Shown here: positions 9,151 to 18,500 of the stretch, in pieces | How the letters are laid out: the number at the start of each line of letters is the position of its first letter | Position numbering within the stretch: the first letter of the stretch is position 1 | NCBI GenBank assembly: GCA_005223375.1 | Contig: RXOD01004460.1 | Location: forward strand, 1 to 21,973 | DNA: 21,973 nt | Reading direction: 5' to 3' | Origin: Amoebophrya sp. AT5.2 | Lineage: Eukaryota; Sar; Dinophyceae; Syndiniales; Amoebophryaceae | Made by a program: the position numbers and the translations under genes | Notes under the pieces: generated by a model | What the model was told of the DNA's origin: nothing | Database searches by the model: none | Seen by the model: the letters and a program-made list of their open reading frames with translations, nothing else

Positions 9151-9747
9151 ACGAAGACGCTCGCAGTTTCATTCACGAACAAGAAAATTCATTCACCCGG
9201 GGACGGCATCGGGGCACCATACAGACCGGCCACAGAGAGTTCACCATCTCAATTCTCCGAAATTCGATGTTGACAAGACGAGTCGGAGACGGCACATCCC
9301 AGAGCAGTAGTACAACCGGGTGAAGCAGTGACCGAGCACCACGCGGCGAACTCTCGGAGCTCCCATGCTCTAAAGGCAACAAGTACCGTGGTAAGAATAA
9401 TCATAGACTAAGAGAAAAGAACTCAGAACTTCAAACTTGTTCAACTTTTGCGTGTTCTTATAGCGCCCCCTGGGCGCTTACGCTGTGTTTCTGTTTGTAT
9501 TTTGTGGGCGTTGGTGTACTTCAACTACGGACGAGTACAGACTGATGCGAATCGAAACTGCTACGCACGCACAGTAACACTAACATCCTGGCGACACAGC
9601 CGCGGGCAGGAAACCGGAGACAAAATCCGGAGCAGCGGCAATGTTCTTGGTTTCCACTTGGATCTTCGCTTCACTCTCGCTCGTCTTCGACCTCGACATC
9701 CACCTCTACAACGCCTAAACGCGCTGCATAAATAAGCGCAACTGCTT
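9151..9747. other. gene-free spacer between the possible + strand gene and the GT90 gene
   Basis: I see no ATG-led reading frame that looks coding. A 95-codon frame on the + strand (9448-9735) starts only at TTG. A short direct repeat TTCATTCAC occurs at about 9171 and 9189. The right end would hold the 3' flank of the minus-strand GT90 gene. Confidence 0.4.
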
Positions 9748-12700
9748 TTATTCATCAAATCTTGTCAAATCAATGTAGCCGCCCTGCATGAGTCCCAGCT
9801 TAAGTGCTAGCGTGTGCATGTACCAGTAATTCGTCTCCAAATTCATTACTTCCAGTGCCAGATTCCGCCCTCTCTCGGCTATTTTCTCCGCCCACGCGTC
9901 GTGCTCCACGATAAAATTTAGTTTCTCGTAGAAGTCCTTCATGTCTCTTCGTAGCGGAATGTAGTGCTCGTACGGTTGAAATATCGTATCGATTGCGGAA
10001 TCATAGCGAAACAGGGCCCTGAATAGCACCTGACCGGCGAGGAAGCACCAAACGTCGCGGGTGGACACGTTATCGTGGAAGTTGTATTTGTAGACGAATT
10101 GGTCCTTTAGCTGCACCTTCTGTCCGGTTTGGGAGGAGCGAGAAGGCGGCCGCTGCTCGCTGGGCGGGAAATTCCGCTCGTAATTGCGCCGTAGTTTGCG
10201 AATCTCCGCTTCCAGATACTGCTTCTTCTCCTCGGTGGGCATTTCCGCGAGAAGCGTATCACGCCTTGACCCGATGCTGCCCGGAAAGATCGCCCCGGGC
10301 TGGGCATCTGCCTTCTCCGCACCCGTGACAACTCCAATCGCCTTCTCGAGCATCGCCACCTCCCTGTCGAGCACCGCATTGGCGGATGTTCCGTCCGCGG
10401 TGAAACTCGCGAAGTCGAGCTCTGGGTCGAACTCAATTTCGCTCGGCCACAGCGATACTTTGACGTCGAAAAAGAAACTTCCGTCTTTCTCTTCGTCCAC
10501 GTCGAATAACGCCGGGTAGCGCTTCCGCAGCTGGAGAAAGTGGTGGGTATTTCGCGGCGGATGCGCGAGACGAGCGAGAACCGCTCGGGGGCTGTTTTGC
10601 GCCGGATACACCTCGCCAGCGAAGGGGCTGCCTCGGATTCGTTGTTTCGGGACCTCGGCCAGCCGGTAGCGCTCGGCCAGCACAGCCTCGAGCCCTGCGT
10701 GGTCGGACGCGACTCGCGGTCGCGACGAGGAAGATGCAGTAGTTGCAGATCTTGTCTTCACGATCTCCATCTTCATCTTCTGCAAGAACTCTTTTGTTCC
10801 GGTCCAATCCCCTGTCTCGCGTACCGAATTCTTCACCGCGGCCCACAACTTTCTGTCATCGCGCATTAGTCGCCGGAAGTAGACCCCTCGGTCGCTGAAT
10901 TCTTCTCCCTCGAGTTCCTCGAGACGCACGTCGGGGTCATCGTGCAACCTCGTCCAATTGAAGTGCGCCCCGGCGGCATTCGGCTGGCCGCGAAAGAAGA
11001 ACTCGGGCCTGCGTTCCCGCCACGGCACAAAGTTCACACGAATCTCCGATTCGTACTTGCGGAACCACGACGTGTGAAAATTGTACACCAGGGGGAGCAT
11101 CAACGCCGTGTCGGACGCCGTTCCGGGGAGCACCGAACGCGTCCAATGCACGGCGGGAAGCTCGAAGTGCGCAGCCCGCGAAGACGTACTCCCGGTGACC
11201 AGATCCAGTGACTCCGCCATCAAAGACTGGTAGAAGCGGACGCCTAGTTTTAGTTCTGTTTTCTTTTCACTATCACTAGCCGTGCCGCCGGCGCCCTCGT
11301 CGAGAGCCTCACAGTCGTAAACGGGCGAGTGCCTCGCGACGATGAACCACGCTTGTGCAAGCTTCGCGTTTTGCCACGATTCCGTTTTCTCCTGCTGCCA
11401 GTCTAGCAGCTCCTTCTTGGAGCTTTCACCGGCACAGCTGCGGCCGAGAAGCCGCGTCGGACACCACTGAATGAAAATTTCGCACAACTCGGGGTGCGCT
11501 GGATCGACGACTGAGTACGTGCGATTGCCGTAGTGCTGGAGAGGATGCTGCAGAAACCGGCCCCATGTTGTACTTGAACTTGTAGATGCTGCAGCTGCGG
11601 TTTCCTGGACCTGGCGAGGCCGGGATCGAGATTCGGTCGACGAGGGCGGCACAGGCTGCGCGTCGCTCGCTGGTGTTGACACAAGTGATTTCTTGTAGTA
11701 CCTCCGCCAGTGCTCGAGATCCTGGTCGACTGCGTCCAGCATCCACTGAGGCCGCTCGGCCACCGGCGTCGCGAGCATTTTGCGCAGCTGCGGAAAGCAG
11801 CAGTCTGCATGCTTCACCCCCATGCGCAGCTGGTTTGCGGTGGCGTGGCCTGCATTTAGGTGCACGGGCCAGTTCCAGCCGAAGAAAGTGCCGTCATCCC
11901 GAGGCCCACTTGAGGTTGCTGGGGGTTCAGGTTCACCTCCCGGTGTTGCAGCGGAGGAGGAGGAGGCGCCCGGCGCGTCAAATGCCAACTGCCGCTGCCG
12001 CTCGAACTTGAAGCAGCTTGCGTCGCTGTCGTCATGCGGACGCGCGCAGCAGAATTGCGCCAGCTGCACGTTTGTGAGCGGGAGACCGCCGTTGTGGTTC
12101 TCGGTTAGCCACCGAAGCGGTTCTACCAGCTCCTGCACCTCCTCCCGGTCGCCCTCGGGAGACGCGACGAGCCGCCGCAACGGTTCCCAGCAATACTCGG
12201 AGTGAGACTGCCGTATTTGGCTTGCCGTGCCTGGCGCAGTGGCGACCTTATATTGGGGTTGGTCCTTATTTTGCTGTGTCGCTTCGGAAAAGACGTGCCG
12301 CCGGGCGAGCGCTTCCTCTGCAGTCAACTGGGGCTCGCCGTTTTTCTCGCTGCGCTCGCGTGTCGTGTCGGCAGGGCTCAGAATCAGAAGTGTTTCGTCA
12401 TTCGAGTACTGCCGTGGCAAACCTGGGAGGATTCTTTGCTCGATTGCCTCGACTTCGCTCCGGTAATCAAAAGTCTTCGTCAATGTGCTATCTACGGACG
12501 ACGCGGAGGCGCCGGAAGTGGAGGGGCTGGAGCTGGACGAGAGCGAACTTCTAGATGAAGCGAGTCTTCGCGGCCGACAACAGCCTTCGTACGTATGGGC
12601 TGCGTCCCAACAAGGATTTGCAGGGCTGTATCGCGTCTCGTATGCGTCCTCCCCCAGACAGCAATGCGAGTACGACAACAAGCCGCCGTGATCCTCGTTG

Positions 12701-12798
12701 GGAAAACAAAAGTGCTCCTCTTTCTGCCCACCTGCGCTTCTTTGGTGCAAGAGCGCTGCGAACACGACGCCGGTTAGCTGCGCATCGACGTGACGCAT
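9748..12798 (-). CDS. GT90 (CAP10/POGLUT-like) glycosyltransferase with Cys-rich N-terminal repeats
   Basis: A 1016-residue protein. The C-terminal half carries hallmarks of the Glyco_transf_90 family of ER/Golgi O-glucosyl/xylosyltransferases: PWRERRPEFFFRG at 592-604, NSPRAVLARLA at 735-745, YKYNFHDNVSTRDVW at 903-917 where the family has its YKY-centred segment, and the closing block QPYEHYIPLRRDM...EKIAERGRNLA at 941-981. A stretch of about 150 residues between the second and third blocks is longer than in compact relatives. The N-terminal half is Cys-rich: NPCWDAAHTYEGCC at 61-74, and two related segments (YCWEPLRRLVASP at 202-214; CCFPQLRKMLATP at 333-345). Residues 1-23 are a weak signal peptide or anchor (LTGVVFAALL). 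A TAA lies just upstream of the ATG in frame. AATAAA (9752-9747) overlaps the stop codon. Donor sugar and substrate are not predictable; a lumenal role is likely. Confidence 0.75.
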   Translation of the reverse strand: MRHVDAQLTGVVFAALLHQRSAGGQKEEHFCFPNEDHGGLLSYSHCCLGEDAYETRYSPANPCWDAAHTYEGCCRPRRLASSRSSLSSSSSPSTSGASASSVDSTLTKTFDYRSEVEAIEQRILPGLPRQYSNDETLLILSPADTTRERSEKNGEPQLTAEEALARRHVFSEATQQNKDQPQYKVATAPGTASQIRQSHSEYCWEPLRRLVASPEGDREEVQELVEPLRWLTENHNGGLPLTNVQLAQFCCARPHDDSDASCFKFERQRQLAFDAPGASSSSAATPGGEPEPPATSSGPRDDGTFFGWNWPVHLNAGHATANQLRMGVKHADCCFPQLRKMLATPVAERPQWMLDAVDQDLEHWRRYYKKSLVSTPASDAQPVPPSSTESRSRPRQVQETAAAASTSSSTTWGRFLQHPLQHYGNRTYSVVDPAHPELCEIFIQWCPTRLLGRSCAGESSKKELLDWQQEKTESWQNAKLAQAWFIVARHSPVYDCEALDEGAGGTASDSEKKTELKLGVRFYQSLMAESLDLVTGSTSSRAAHFELPAVHWTRSVLPGTASDTALMLPLVYNFHTSWFRKYESEIRVNFVPWRERRPEFFFRGQPNAAGAHFNWTRLHDDPDVRLEELEGEEFSDRGVYFRRLMRDDRKLWAAVKNSVRETGDWTGTKEFLQKMKMEIVKTRSATTASSSSRPRVASDHAGLEAVLAERYRLAEVPKQRIRGSPFAGEVYPAQNSPRAVLARLAHPPRNTHHFLQLRKRYPALFDVDEEKDGSFFFDVKVSLWPSEIEFDPELDFASFTADGTSANAVLDREVAMLEKAIGVVTGAEKADAQPGAIFPGSIGSRRDTLLAEMPTEEKKQYLEAEIRKLRRNYERNFPPSEQRPPSRSSQTGQKVQLKDQFVYKYNFHDNVSTRDVWCFLAGQVLFRALFRYDSAIDTIFQPYEHYIPLRRDMKDFYEKLNFIVEHDAWAEKIAERGRNLALEVMNLETNYWYMHTLALKLGLMQGGYIDLTRFDE

Positions 12799-13316
12799 CC
12801 TTTACTGCCTTGATATCGCTGCAAAAGTTTGGGATGGAGTAGTTGGAGTCTGTTCGCAGAATTTGCGCGGGGCTAAAGTCTTGCTCCTCGCCGCGTCGAT
12901 TACGCTGTCGCTTCCTGCTCTCGGTCATCTCGGCAAAGTTTTACAACTGTTTTTCTTTTTTTTATGCGCTATTCTTTCATATGACCAAACTTCACGAGCA
13001 AATGGAACGTGACTTCTTTATTCCCCCCGAAGCTGTTTTAGCTGTAGACTAGACGTACTTCAACATGATCATCACCAGCTCCTCGTCGTGGCAGCGTTGG
13101 CTGGTGCGCGTGGTGGCCGATTTCTTGCGGGGGCGCCGCGCTGCCGCTGCGGCCCCCACATCAGCCAATGCGTGAGTGACGGACTACTTCTCCTTCCACC
13201 GCCCACAACGGGCAGGTTAGATACAGGTCAGCAGGGATCGGATCCTCCGATCGCGATCGTTCAAAATGATGAAGGTCCGAAAAAATCAAAATACACATAG
13301 AAATCAGACTCTTTCA
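12799..13316. other. spacer between the GT90 and dynamin genes
   Basis: No convincing gene. On the minus strand an ATG-led frame from 12928 (MTESRKRQRNRRGEEQDFS) overlaps the start of the GT90 gene in another phase. If a tiny 28-nt GT-AG segment (12798 region, GTAAAG to GCGCAG) were removed it would join the GT90 frame and add a basic, cytosolic-type N-terminus; I consider this unlikely because of the intron size. A CGATCGCGATCG palindrome lies at about 13249-13260. The rest would be 3' flank of the dynamin gene and the promoter of the GT90 gene. Confidence 0.35.
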
Positions 13317-16038
13317 TCAGTCGCACTTGGAGAGTCGCTTCATGCTGAGGTTGAGCCTTTGCAACGATTCTTCCAGCACTTTCCGCTTCGCCACGCATTC
13401 CGGGTCTGCGGCCATGGCGATTTCCAGCCGGTCTTGATCTGTACTCAGCTCGTGGAATGCGGCCTGCACCTTTTGCTGCAGGTCCTTCACCAGGAACTTG
13501 TAGCACAGCATGCACGACGCGTCGATGAACCTCCCCTGGATGATGTGCGAGTAGGCGAGGAGCGACACTTGCGTTTCCTTCACTTTCTCCTGGTTGTAGT
13601 CCTTCGCCGAGATTCCGCCGTATTTGAGCGGTCCGCCCATCGAGGCTCCCTGGTCGTGTTCCAGGAAACTGTTGTTCAGCATCTGCTCCGAGCTGCTTGT
13701 CGCCAGCCGGATCAGGTGGTCCGCAGTGATGCCGTACTTCAGCAAATTGCGGCCCTCACGCGTGACCAGTTGCTGAATCTCGTGCGGCGAGCAGCCGCCG
13801 TCTCCGGACAAAACGATCGGCGCGTTGCTTCCAACACCCGCGGAACTCGCGACCATCGTAGAGTTCGAGGACGCAGTAGATGACGAGCTCACCATCTGCA
13901 CCCCCCGCCCTGTCTGCATCATGCCCCCGTCTTTAGTACTGCTCGAGGACGTCCCCAGGGGAGAGCCGCGCGGCCCGGACGACGAAGAGGAAGATGAGCC
14001 CGGCTCCCCTAACGTTAGCTGCTTGTTTTGCATCAGCAGCGGCGCAACAGTCTTCACGGTGCCGCTGATCTCGTTCAGAATCTCGAGGTAGCGCTCCTCC
14101 TCGGAGACGTACACCAAATGTTCCGCGTCGCACAGCTCGAGAATGTGCTCGCGGGCCTTCTCGGTCTGCTTCTGAATTACGGTAGAGGCGATCAGCTCGA
14201 ACTCGGCGGCGAGCTTGGGGTACTCCTTCGTCGACTCGTTTGCGAGCACGCCAACAACGATCGTCATGTAGTTTGAGACCTGAAGGGGGGGGGAGTGTCG
14301 TGATAGTGCAAGTGCCGGCCGCAGGGGCGGCAGGAGCGCTTCTGAAAAGCACGCGACATGCTACAGCTACAACCATTATTTTATACTACAGCTGCACAGA
14401 AAGAGGTTGTAGAAAAAAAGTACCTCCTGTATGAGGTGTTTCGCGTTCTGCTGCAAATGCGGCAGAATCTGGTGCCTGCTCATGTGCGAAAACACAGAAT
14501 CTGAGATGAAATTCGGCAGTCCATGGGCCTTGCACTCCTTCAGGAGCTTCGAAATTTCTTTCTGCGCCTGCGCGTCCAGGAACTTCGGCACTCCTTTCCG
14601 CACGCTATTCCGCATTCGCGCAAAGATCCCCCTCACCCGAGCAGAAATGTTCATGCTCGGGTCGTCCTCCCGAAACGCCAGCGCGTTCGACAAGTCGTAC
14701 CACTTTCTGTCCACCTCAAAGATGATCTCCTGCAGGCGCTTCCTCTTCGCGGAAAAGTCCGGGCACGCAAGCGGGTAGTTTTCCATCAATTTTTCCTTCG
14801 CCATGATCATGTGCGAGATTTGCAGTTTCACCTTCGGCAGCCACCTTTCCACTGTTGACTCCTGGATGCTGCAGATCTTCTCTACCAGAGTTTTCATGCC
14901 CCAATACTCCTCGGTCAATTTTTGCGATCCCCCCTTTGTGAATATCGGGTGCGTCGTGAAAAGCTCCCTCTCCTTCTTCGCCATCTCCGAAAACGGCATG
15001 TTCGCCTTCACCTCCGCCGGTCCACGGCAGCGCACCCCCACAAAGCCCAGCTTCAGCTTGATGTCGCTCGGGCGCTCCATCCGCAGCTTCAGGCACAAAT
15101 CGCTGTCGTTCCCCACCATGTCGCACTTCGTCGCCACTCCCAAAGTTCTGCTCCCCTCCGGATCCACTTCGGACGCCAAATTCAGCGCCTCGCAGTTCCC
15201 AAAATCCTCGGTCGCGGGTATCACAGCCAGAATCACCGCTTGCTCGTTTTTGATGTACTTCTTGATCAAATCGACCGTGACGTCGTGGATGTTCTTCTGC
15301 GTTTTGTGGACGAACGTGAGCCCCGGAAGGTCGATGAGAGTCATGGTCGGGCCAGATCGGTTCCGCACCGTAATGTAGATCACGTCGTCACCGAGAATAG
15401 TGCCACTGTCTTTGCCCTCGCCCAGAGACTTGGTGAGCTGGTCAATCTGTATCCCGATGTTTTGGAAGTCGTGTACGCGCTGGGCCGTCTTCTGCTCGGG
15501 ATCGTTGCAGGAAAGGAGGGCGTACCTGTGAAAACAGCCAGTAACAGCAGTCTTAGCACGAATGCAAAATACAACGAAAAACAGCGTACGCTCATGCATC
15601 ATTTTCTTCGGCAGAAAAGTTAGACTCAAGTACTCCAAGTCCAACCAGACGGTACGGCTTTGTTTCCTCCTCTCCTTCCCCGAGGCACTCCAGTCGCACG
15701 ATGCTCGCGCAGCGCGTGCACGTATTCTCTCCTCTCGGGAAGTTGATTCCCGAAATCGCCTCCAGTACCGAGGACTTGCCAGCACTTTGGTTGCCAACAA
15801 CAATGACCCCCGGCACCTCGATCGCTTCGGACTCTAAGTCGCCGCGGATCGACTCGATCACTTCGAGGCGATTACGCAGCTTCGAGTTCTCGTACGCTCG
15901 GGAGAAGTGACAATCGGTCCCCACACCCACCGCGGAAACGATCTTCTCAGCATCCTTGGAGATGCTGGTGCGCGGCTCGCCCAACTGGACGTGATCGAGG
16001 GAGGCGGCCGCGCGGTCGTCAGAGCGAAAGTCCGGCAT
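13317..16038 (-). CDS. dynamin-related GTPase, three exons
   Basis: Exons 16038-15656, 15525-14424 and 14279-13317 join in phase to encode 815 residues. The G domain is intact: G1 GNQSAGKSS (82-90), switch I FPRGENTCTR with Thr108, G3 DLPG (193-196), G4 TKCD (260-263). It is preceded by about 45 residues more than usual (SDDRAAASLD...). The middle/stalk region follows (about 330-590), then a Ser/Gly-rich linker (about 589-640) where classical dynamins have a PH domain, and a GTPase effector domain at about 720-815 (KVKETQVSLLAYSHIIQGRFIDA). No PH domain and no Pro-rich tail, as in Drp1-like and many protist dynamins. Such proteins form membrane-constricting helices and act in mitochondrial, plastid, peroxisomal or vesicle fission; which organelle cannot be told. 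The start ATG has AAAATG context. Confidence 0.9.
14280..14423 (-). other. dynamin intron 2, 144 nt
   Basis: Donor GAG|GTACTT (14424/14423) and acceptor CCCTTCAG|GTC (14280/14279), preceded by a run of ten C residues. Phase 0 on both sides, joining HLIQE to VSNYMTIVVG, which is the expected continuity of a dynamin stalk helix. The unspliced frame runs into TAA soon after the donor. Confidence 0.85.
15526..15655 (-). other. dynamin intron 1, 130 nt
   Basis: Donor AAGCC|GTACCG (15656/15655) and acceptor TTTTCACAG|GTACGC (15526/15525). The splice restores phase 2 and gives ETKPYALLSCNDPE, matching dynamin spacing between switch I and the G3 motif. GTAC occurs at the start of the intron and again right after the acceptor, a 4-nt direct repeat. 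A GTGCTAAGA stretch upstream of the acceptor could hold the branch point. Confidence 0.8.
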
Positions 16039-16974
16039 TTTCAGCGGTGTTGAGTGCTGGCACAGGCGCCGCGCGAAGTATTTCTATGTACTTTCTTTCT
16101 ATATTTTTTTTTCTTTGGTGCGCCACCGCCGGTGGGACGCTACTGACAAAGAGAACAAAGTGACAGAGTGTGTGTGGCTCGTTGTAGCAGGCGTAGCTAA
16201 AGGGCGAAATGAGAAAATTTGTTCACGTTCAGCGATTCAGGTGGAGATGGAAAGTCAGCCCCACTTTTTTCGTGATGATCTGACACAACCAAGGTGACGT
16301 AAGGTATACGCCTCCGAAAGATAGAACCACGTAGTACTCATGCTCATTTTTAAATCAGACTTCAAAATAGAAGAATAATCACATTGATGTGGCACTTAAG
16401 TAATTTCACGAAACTACAAACAGAAGTAGGAGAAACAACAGCAGGACGCCGTCGCCGGAGAACAAGAAGTCCGCGCCCGATACAAGCTACGAGATCAGAA
16501 CGTGAAACTCGTTGCATGGAAACGGGAATCAGAATTCCCGGCTCTTTTACTAGTCAGCACGCTCATGATGATGACCACGATGGAACGATCCTGATGTTGA
16601 GCAACATGATGGATCAAGACACAATCAATGGCAAGCTGCTGCTGCATACTTTCTTATTAAACCTCCCGTCGTGACCCACTTGCTGTGGCTGTGCCAGACC
16701 ACTGTGTTGGCATGATCTCTGGTGAGGTACAGTTTACCTTTACTTCACCAGCGGCTGTGCCGCGTTACAGGCTTGATCGTTGCTTCGTTTGCAACGACGC
16801 GAAAGAGAATCTGTCTCTGCAGCGATTTACTTTACGGCGCATACGACATCGACATCCACGGTGCGGCGGCGGGCGAGAACCTTTTGGCCGCGCATCCATG
16901 AGATGAGGTCGACAATCTTCACACAACTCACAATAAATTTCAATACATAGCTTCAATATGATCTTCTTCTTCAC
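16039..16974. other. gene-free spacer upstream of dynamin
   Basis: Probably holds the dynamin promoter and 5' leader next to 16039 and the 3' flank of the membrane-protein gene next to 16974. A T-run lies at about 16103-16115. One ATG-led + strand frame (16387-16674, 95 codons, MWHLSNFTKL..., with an RRRRR patch and a His/Asp-rich stretch) is open but has no recognisable similarity and no supporting signals, so I only note it. Confidence 0.35.
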
Positions 16975-17594
16975 TCAGGAGTACCTGTTTACGAATTGCC
17001 CGCTGACGAACAGCCCGATTGCGTGCAGGAATGCTGCGCAGTGTCCGTACACGAAGAAGGCAACCTGCGGCCGCGCTATCCGTCCGTTCCATCGTTTCAC
17101 CAGCAGTTCTACGTCGATGTCCTTCAGCCACGGAATTCCGATCCGGTTCAGGTGCACCCCCAGCGCGCCGACCGCGCCTCCTGCGATCATGTGGTCCGTG
17201 AGCGAGTCGATCCGCGCGATGTTGTGGGAGCGCAGCAGCCGAAACGGGCACTGCAGCAGCGTGTACGCGTAGAACAGCCCCGCGTAGTTCTGGAAGTGCG
17301 CCACTTTCACGGCGGTTGGAATCAGCGCAAAGTTGGTGCCCGGGGGAAACCCCTTCGGCGTGTTCACCACCGAGCTCACAGCACCCACCAAAATCGCCGG
17401 AAGTACGCCGCCGACGACGCACGCGGCCGGGTTCTGCTCGCCAGGGGGCGGCAGTCGCACGCTATGGCAGGGGCTTAACTGCTATGTATTGAAAAAGTAC
17501 TTTCTTAAACAAAGAAGCACGGTGGTGAAACCCACTTGCGCTCTGACCGCCCGGCGCGGAGCGGTGCAGAGATTGGATACGCCACTAGATTCAT
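16975..17594 (-). CDS. small multi-pass membrane protein, possibly Tim17/22/23 (PRAT)-like
   Basis: Exon 1 17594-17536 and exon 2 17461-16975 would encode 181 residues. The frame of exon 2 has no ATG at its 5' end (first candidate is GTG), so an upstream exon is needed; MNLVAYPISAPLRAGRSER fits in phase. Four hydrophobic stretches are visible at about 33-53 (CVVGGVLPAILVGAVSSVV), 79-93 (YAGLFYAYTLLQCPF), 109-122 (DHMIAGGAVGALGV) and 153-173 (AFFVYGHCAAFLHAIGLFVSG). The segment AGLFYAYTLLQCPFR...DHMIAGGAVG resembles the PRAT motif of mitochondrial Tim17/22/23 and plastid OEP16 proteins, but the spacing and the Arg/Asp positions do not match exactly. Four segments and small size agree with that family. 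It could equally be an unrelated membrane protein. Confidence 0.5.
17462..17535 (-). other. inferred intron, 74 nt, in the small membrane-protein gene
   Basis: Donor GCAA|GTGGGT (17536/17535) and acceptor CCATAG|CGTG (17462/17461). The junction codon AA|C restores phase with the membrane-protein frame. Exon 1 alone would otherwise end at TAA within the intron, and exon 2 is closed upstream by TAG at 17484-17482. Confidence 0.4.
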
Positions 17595-17753
17595 TTAGTT
17601 AGAGGAAGGTCGTATAAATGAGACGTGCTGCGTGACAGCTACACCTCTGACGTTCTGCTTACTTCAAACTTTCCCGCACATTTAGACTTCGTCGACAAAT
17701 CTGCGACCAAGAAATCGGCGGCCAATTTTCTCGCACTACCAGTACTCTATCTC

Positions 17754-18245
17754 TTAGCAGCAGCTGCCCCCGCCATACACGCGGTCCACGGGGGCAAGGC
17801 CCTTGAGGACGGTTTGCTGCGGGGCGCTCTCGCTGTCCCCCACCGTCTGGGAAACGCCGCGGCCGCGGTGGTAGAGCTGCAGCCACTCGTTCGTCACCGG
17901 ATCCTGGTACCGCCCGAAACTTGCCAGCATGCGCCTTCGGTTCTCGATCTCGTGTAAAGTCAGAAGGCTCGGCGGCGTCGAGGGTGGCGCACCGGAGCCG
18001 GGGACCGGCGGCGCCGAAGTGCTACTTGAAGATCGGGGCGAGATGGATGAGGAGCTACCTCCAGCCGCGGAGAAGGTAGGGGGCTGGCTCAAAGGGACTT
18101 CACCGATCGTCTCCGTCCGGGGAGCAGAGCCGCCGGCACCGGCATACCAGACGACCTCCTCGCCACCGGCAGACCCGCCCATTCCGGCGCTACTAGACCT
18201 AGACGTAGGTCCGGGGCCGGGGAACGAGGACGAAGACGAACTCAT
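17754..18245 (-). CDS. small Ser/Gly-rich protein ending in Cys-Cys, function unknown
   Basis: A 163-residue ATG-started frame. Residues 1-90 are disordered and rich in Ser, Gly and Pro. Residues 95-130 are compact and look like a conserved short module (LTLHEIENRRRMLASFGRY, then DPVTNEWLQLYHRGRG). The last residues are GGGSCC; a terminal CC is the type of motif geranylgeranylated in Rab proteins, but there is no GTPase fold here, so lipidation is speculative. An in-frame TAG lies 18 nt upstream of the ATG, fixing the start. A fine acceptor, TTCTTTCAG|AAAC (18269/18268), sits in the leader; with the GTAAGA donor at 18465 it suggests a 5' UTR intron of 197 nt, or it could be the trans-splice site for a spliced leader. 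Confidence 0.55.
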   Translation of the reverse strand: MSSSSSSFPGPGPTSRSSSAGMGGSAGGEEVVWYAGAGGSAPRTETIGEVPLSQPPTFSAAGGSSSSISPRSSSSTSAPPVPGSGAPPSTPPSLLTLHEIENRRRMLASFGRYQDPVTNEWLQLYHRGRGVSQTVGDSESAPQQTVLKGLAPVDRVYGGGSCC

Positions 18246-18467
18246 CGTAAATTTGTTTCGCTACGTTTCTGAAAGAACAAGATCAAGATGCAGATGCTTG
18301 TTGGCCTTGGCTCAGTGACAGTGAGCAACCCTAAGTAAAGGCCATTTGAAGGACTACAAAAATTAAACAAAAAGCGTGGGTATAGGTAACGACCACGTCC
18401 GCCTGATCCTGCATTGAATCACTAAATAGATATACAACACCAGAAAGCTGCAGGAAAAATCTTACCA

Positions 18468-18500
18468 GCTGGCCCCACCGTAGCGCTGGCCCCACCGTAG
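18468..18500. repeat. 17-nt unit repeated twice
   Basis: GCTGGCCCCACCGTAG occurs at 18468-18483 and again at 18485-18500, a perfect tandem duplication with a 17-nt period. It lies just 5' of the GTAAGA donor on the minus strand, in the probable leader region of the Cys-Cys protein gene. Confidence 0.8.

Noticed and set aside
9448..9735. 95-codon + strand frame with signal-peptide-like start
   Set aside because: The first codon is TTG and no ATG is available near the hydrophobic segment.
12796..12928. N-terminal extension of the GT90 protein through a 28-nt intron
   Set aside because: The phase fits, but one in three random pairs would; the intron would be far shorter than the others, and an ATG directly follows a stop codon in the GT90 frame.
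14922..15623. 233-codon + strand frame
   Set aside because: Antisense to dynamin exon 2 and runs through its intron 1; Arg/His/Leu-rich composition is typical of a shadow frame.
16940..17422. 160-codon minus-strand frame overlapping the membrane-protein gene
   Set aside because: Arg/Ala/Gly-rich out-of-phase reading of the same DNA; the alternative phase has four clear hydrophobic spans.
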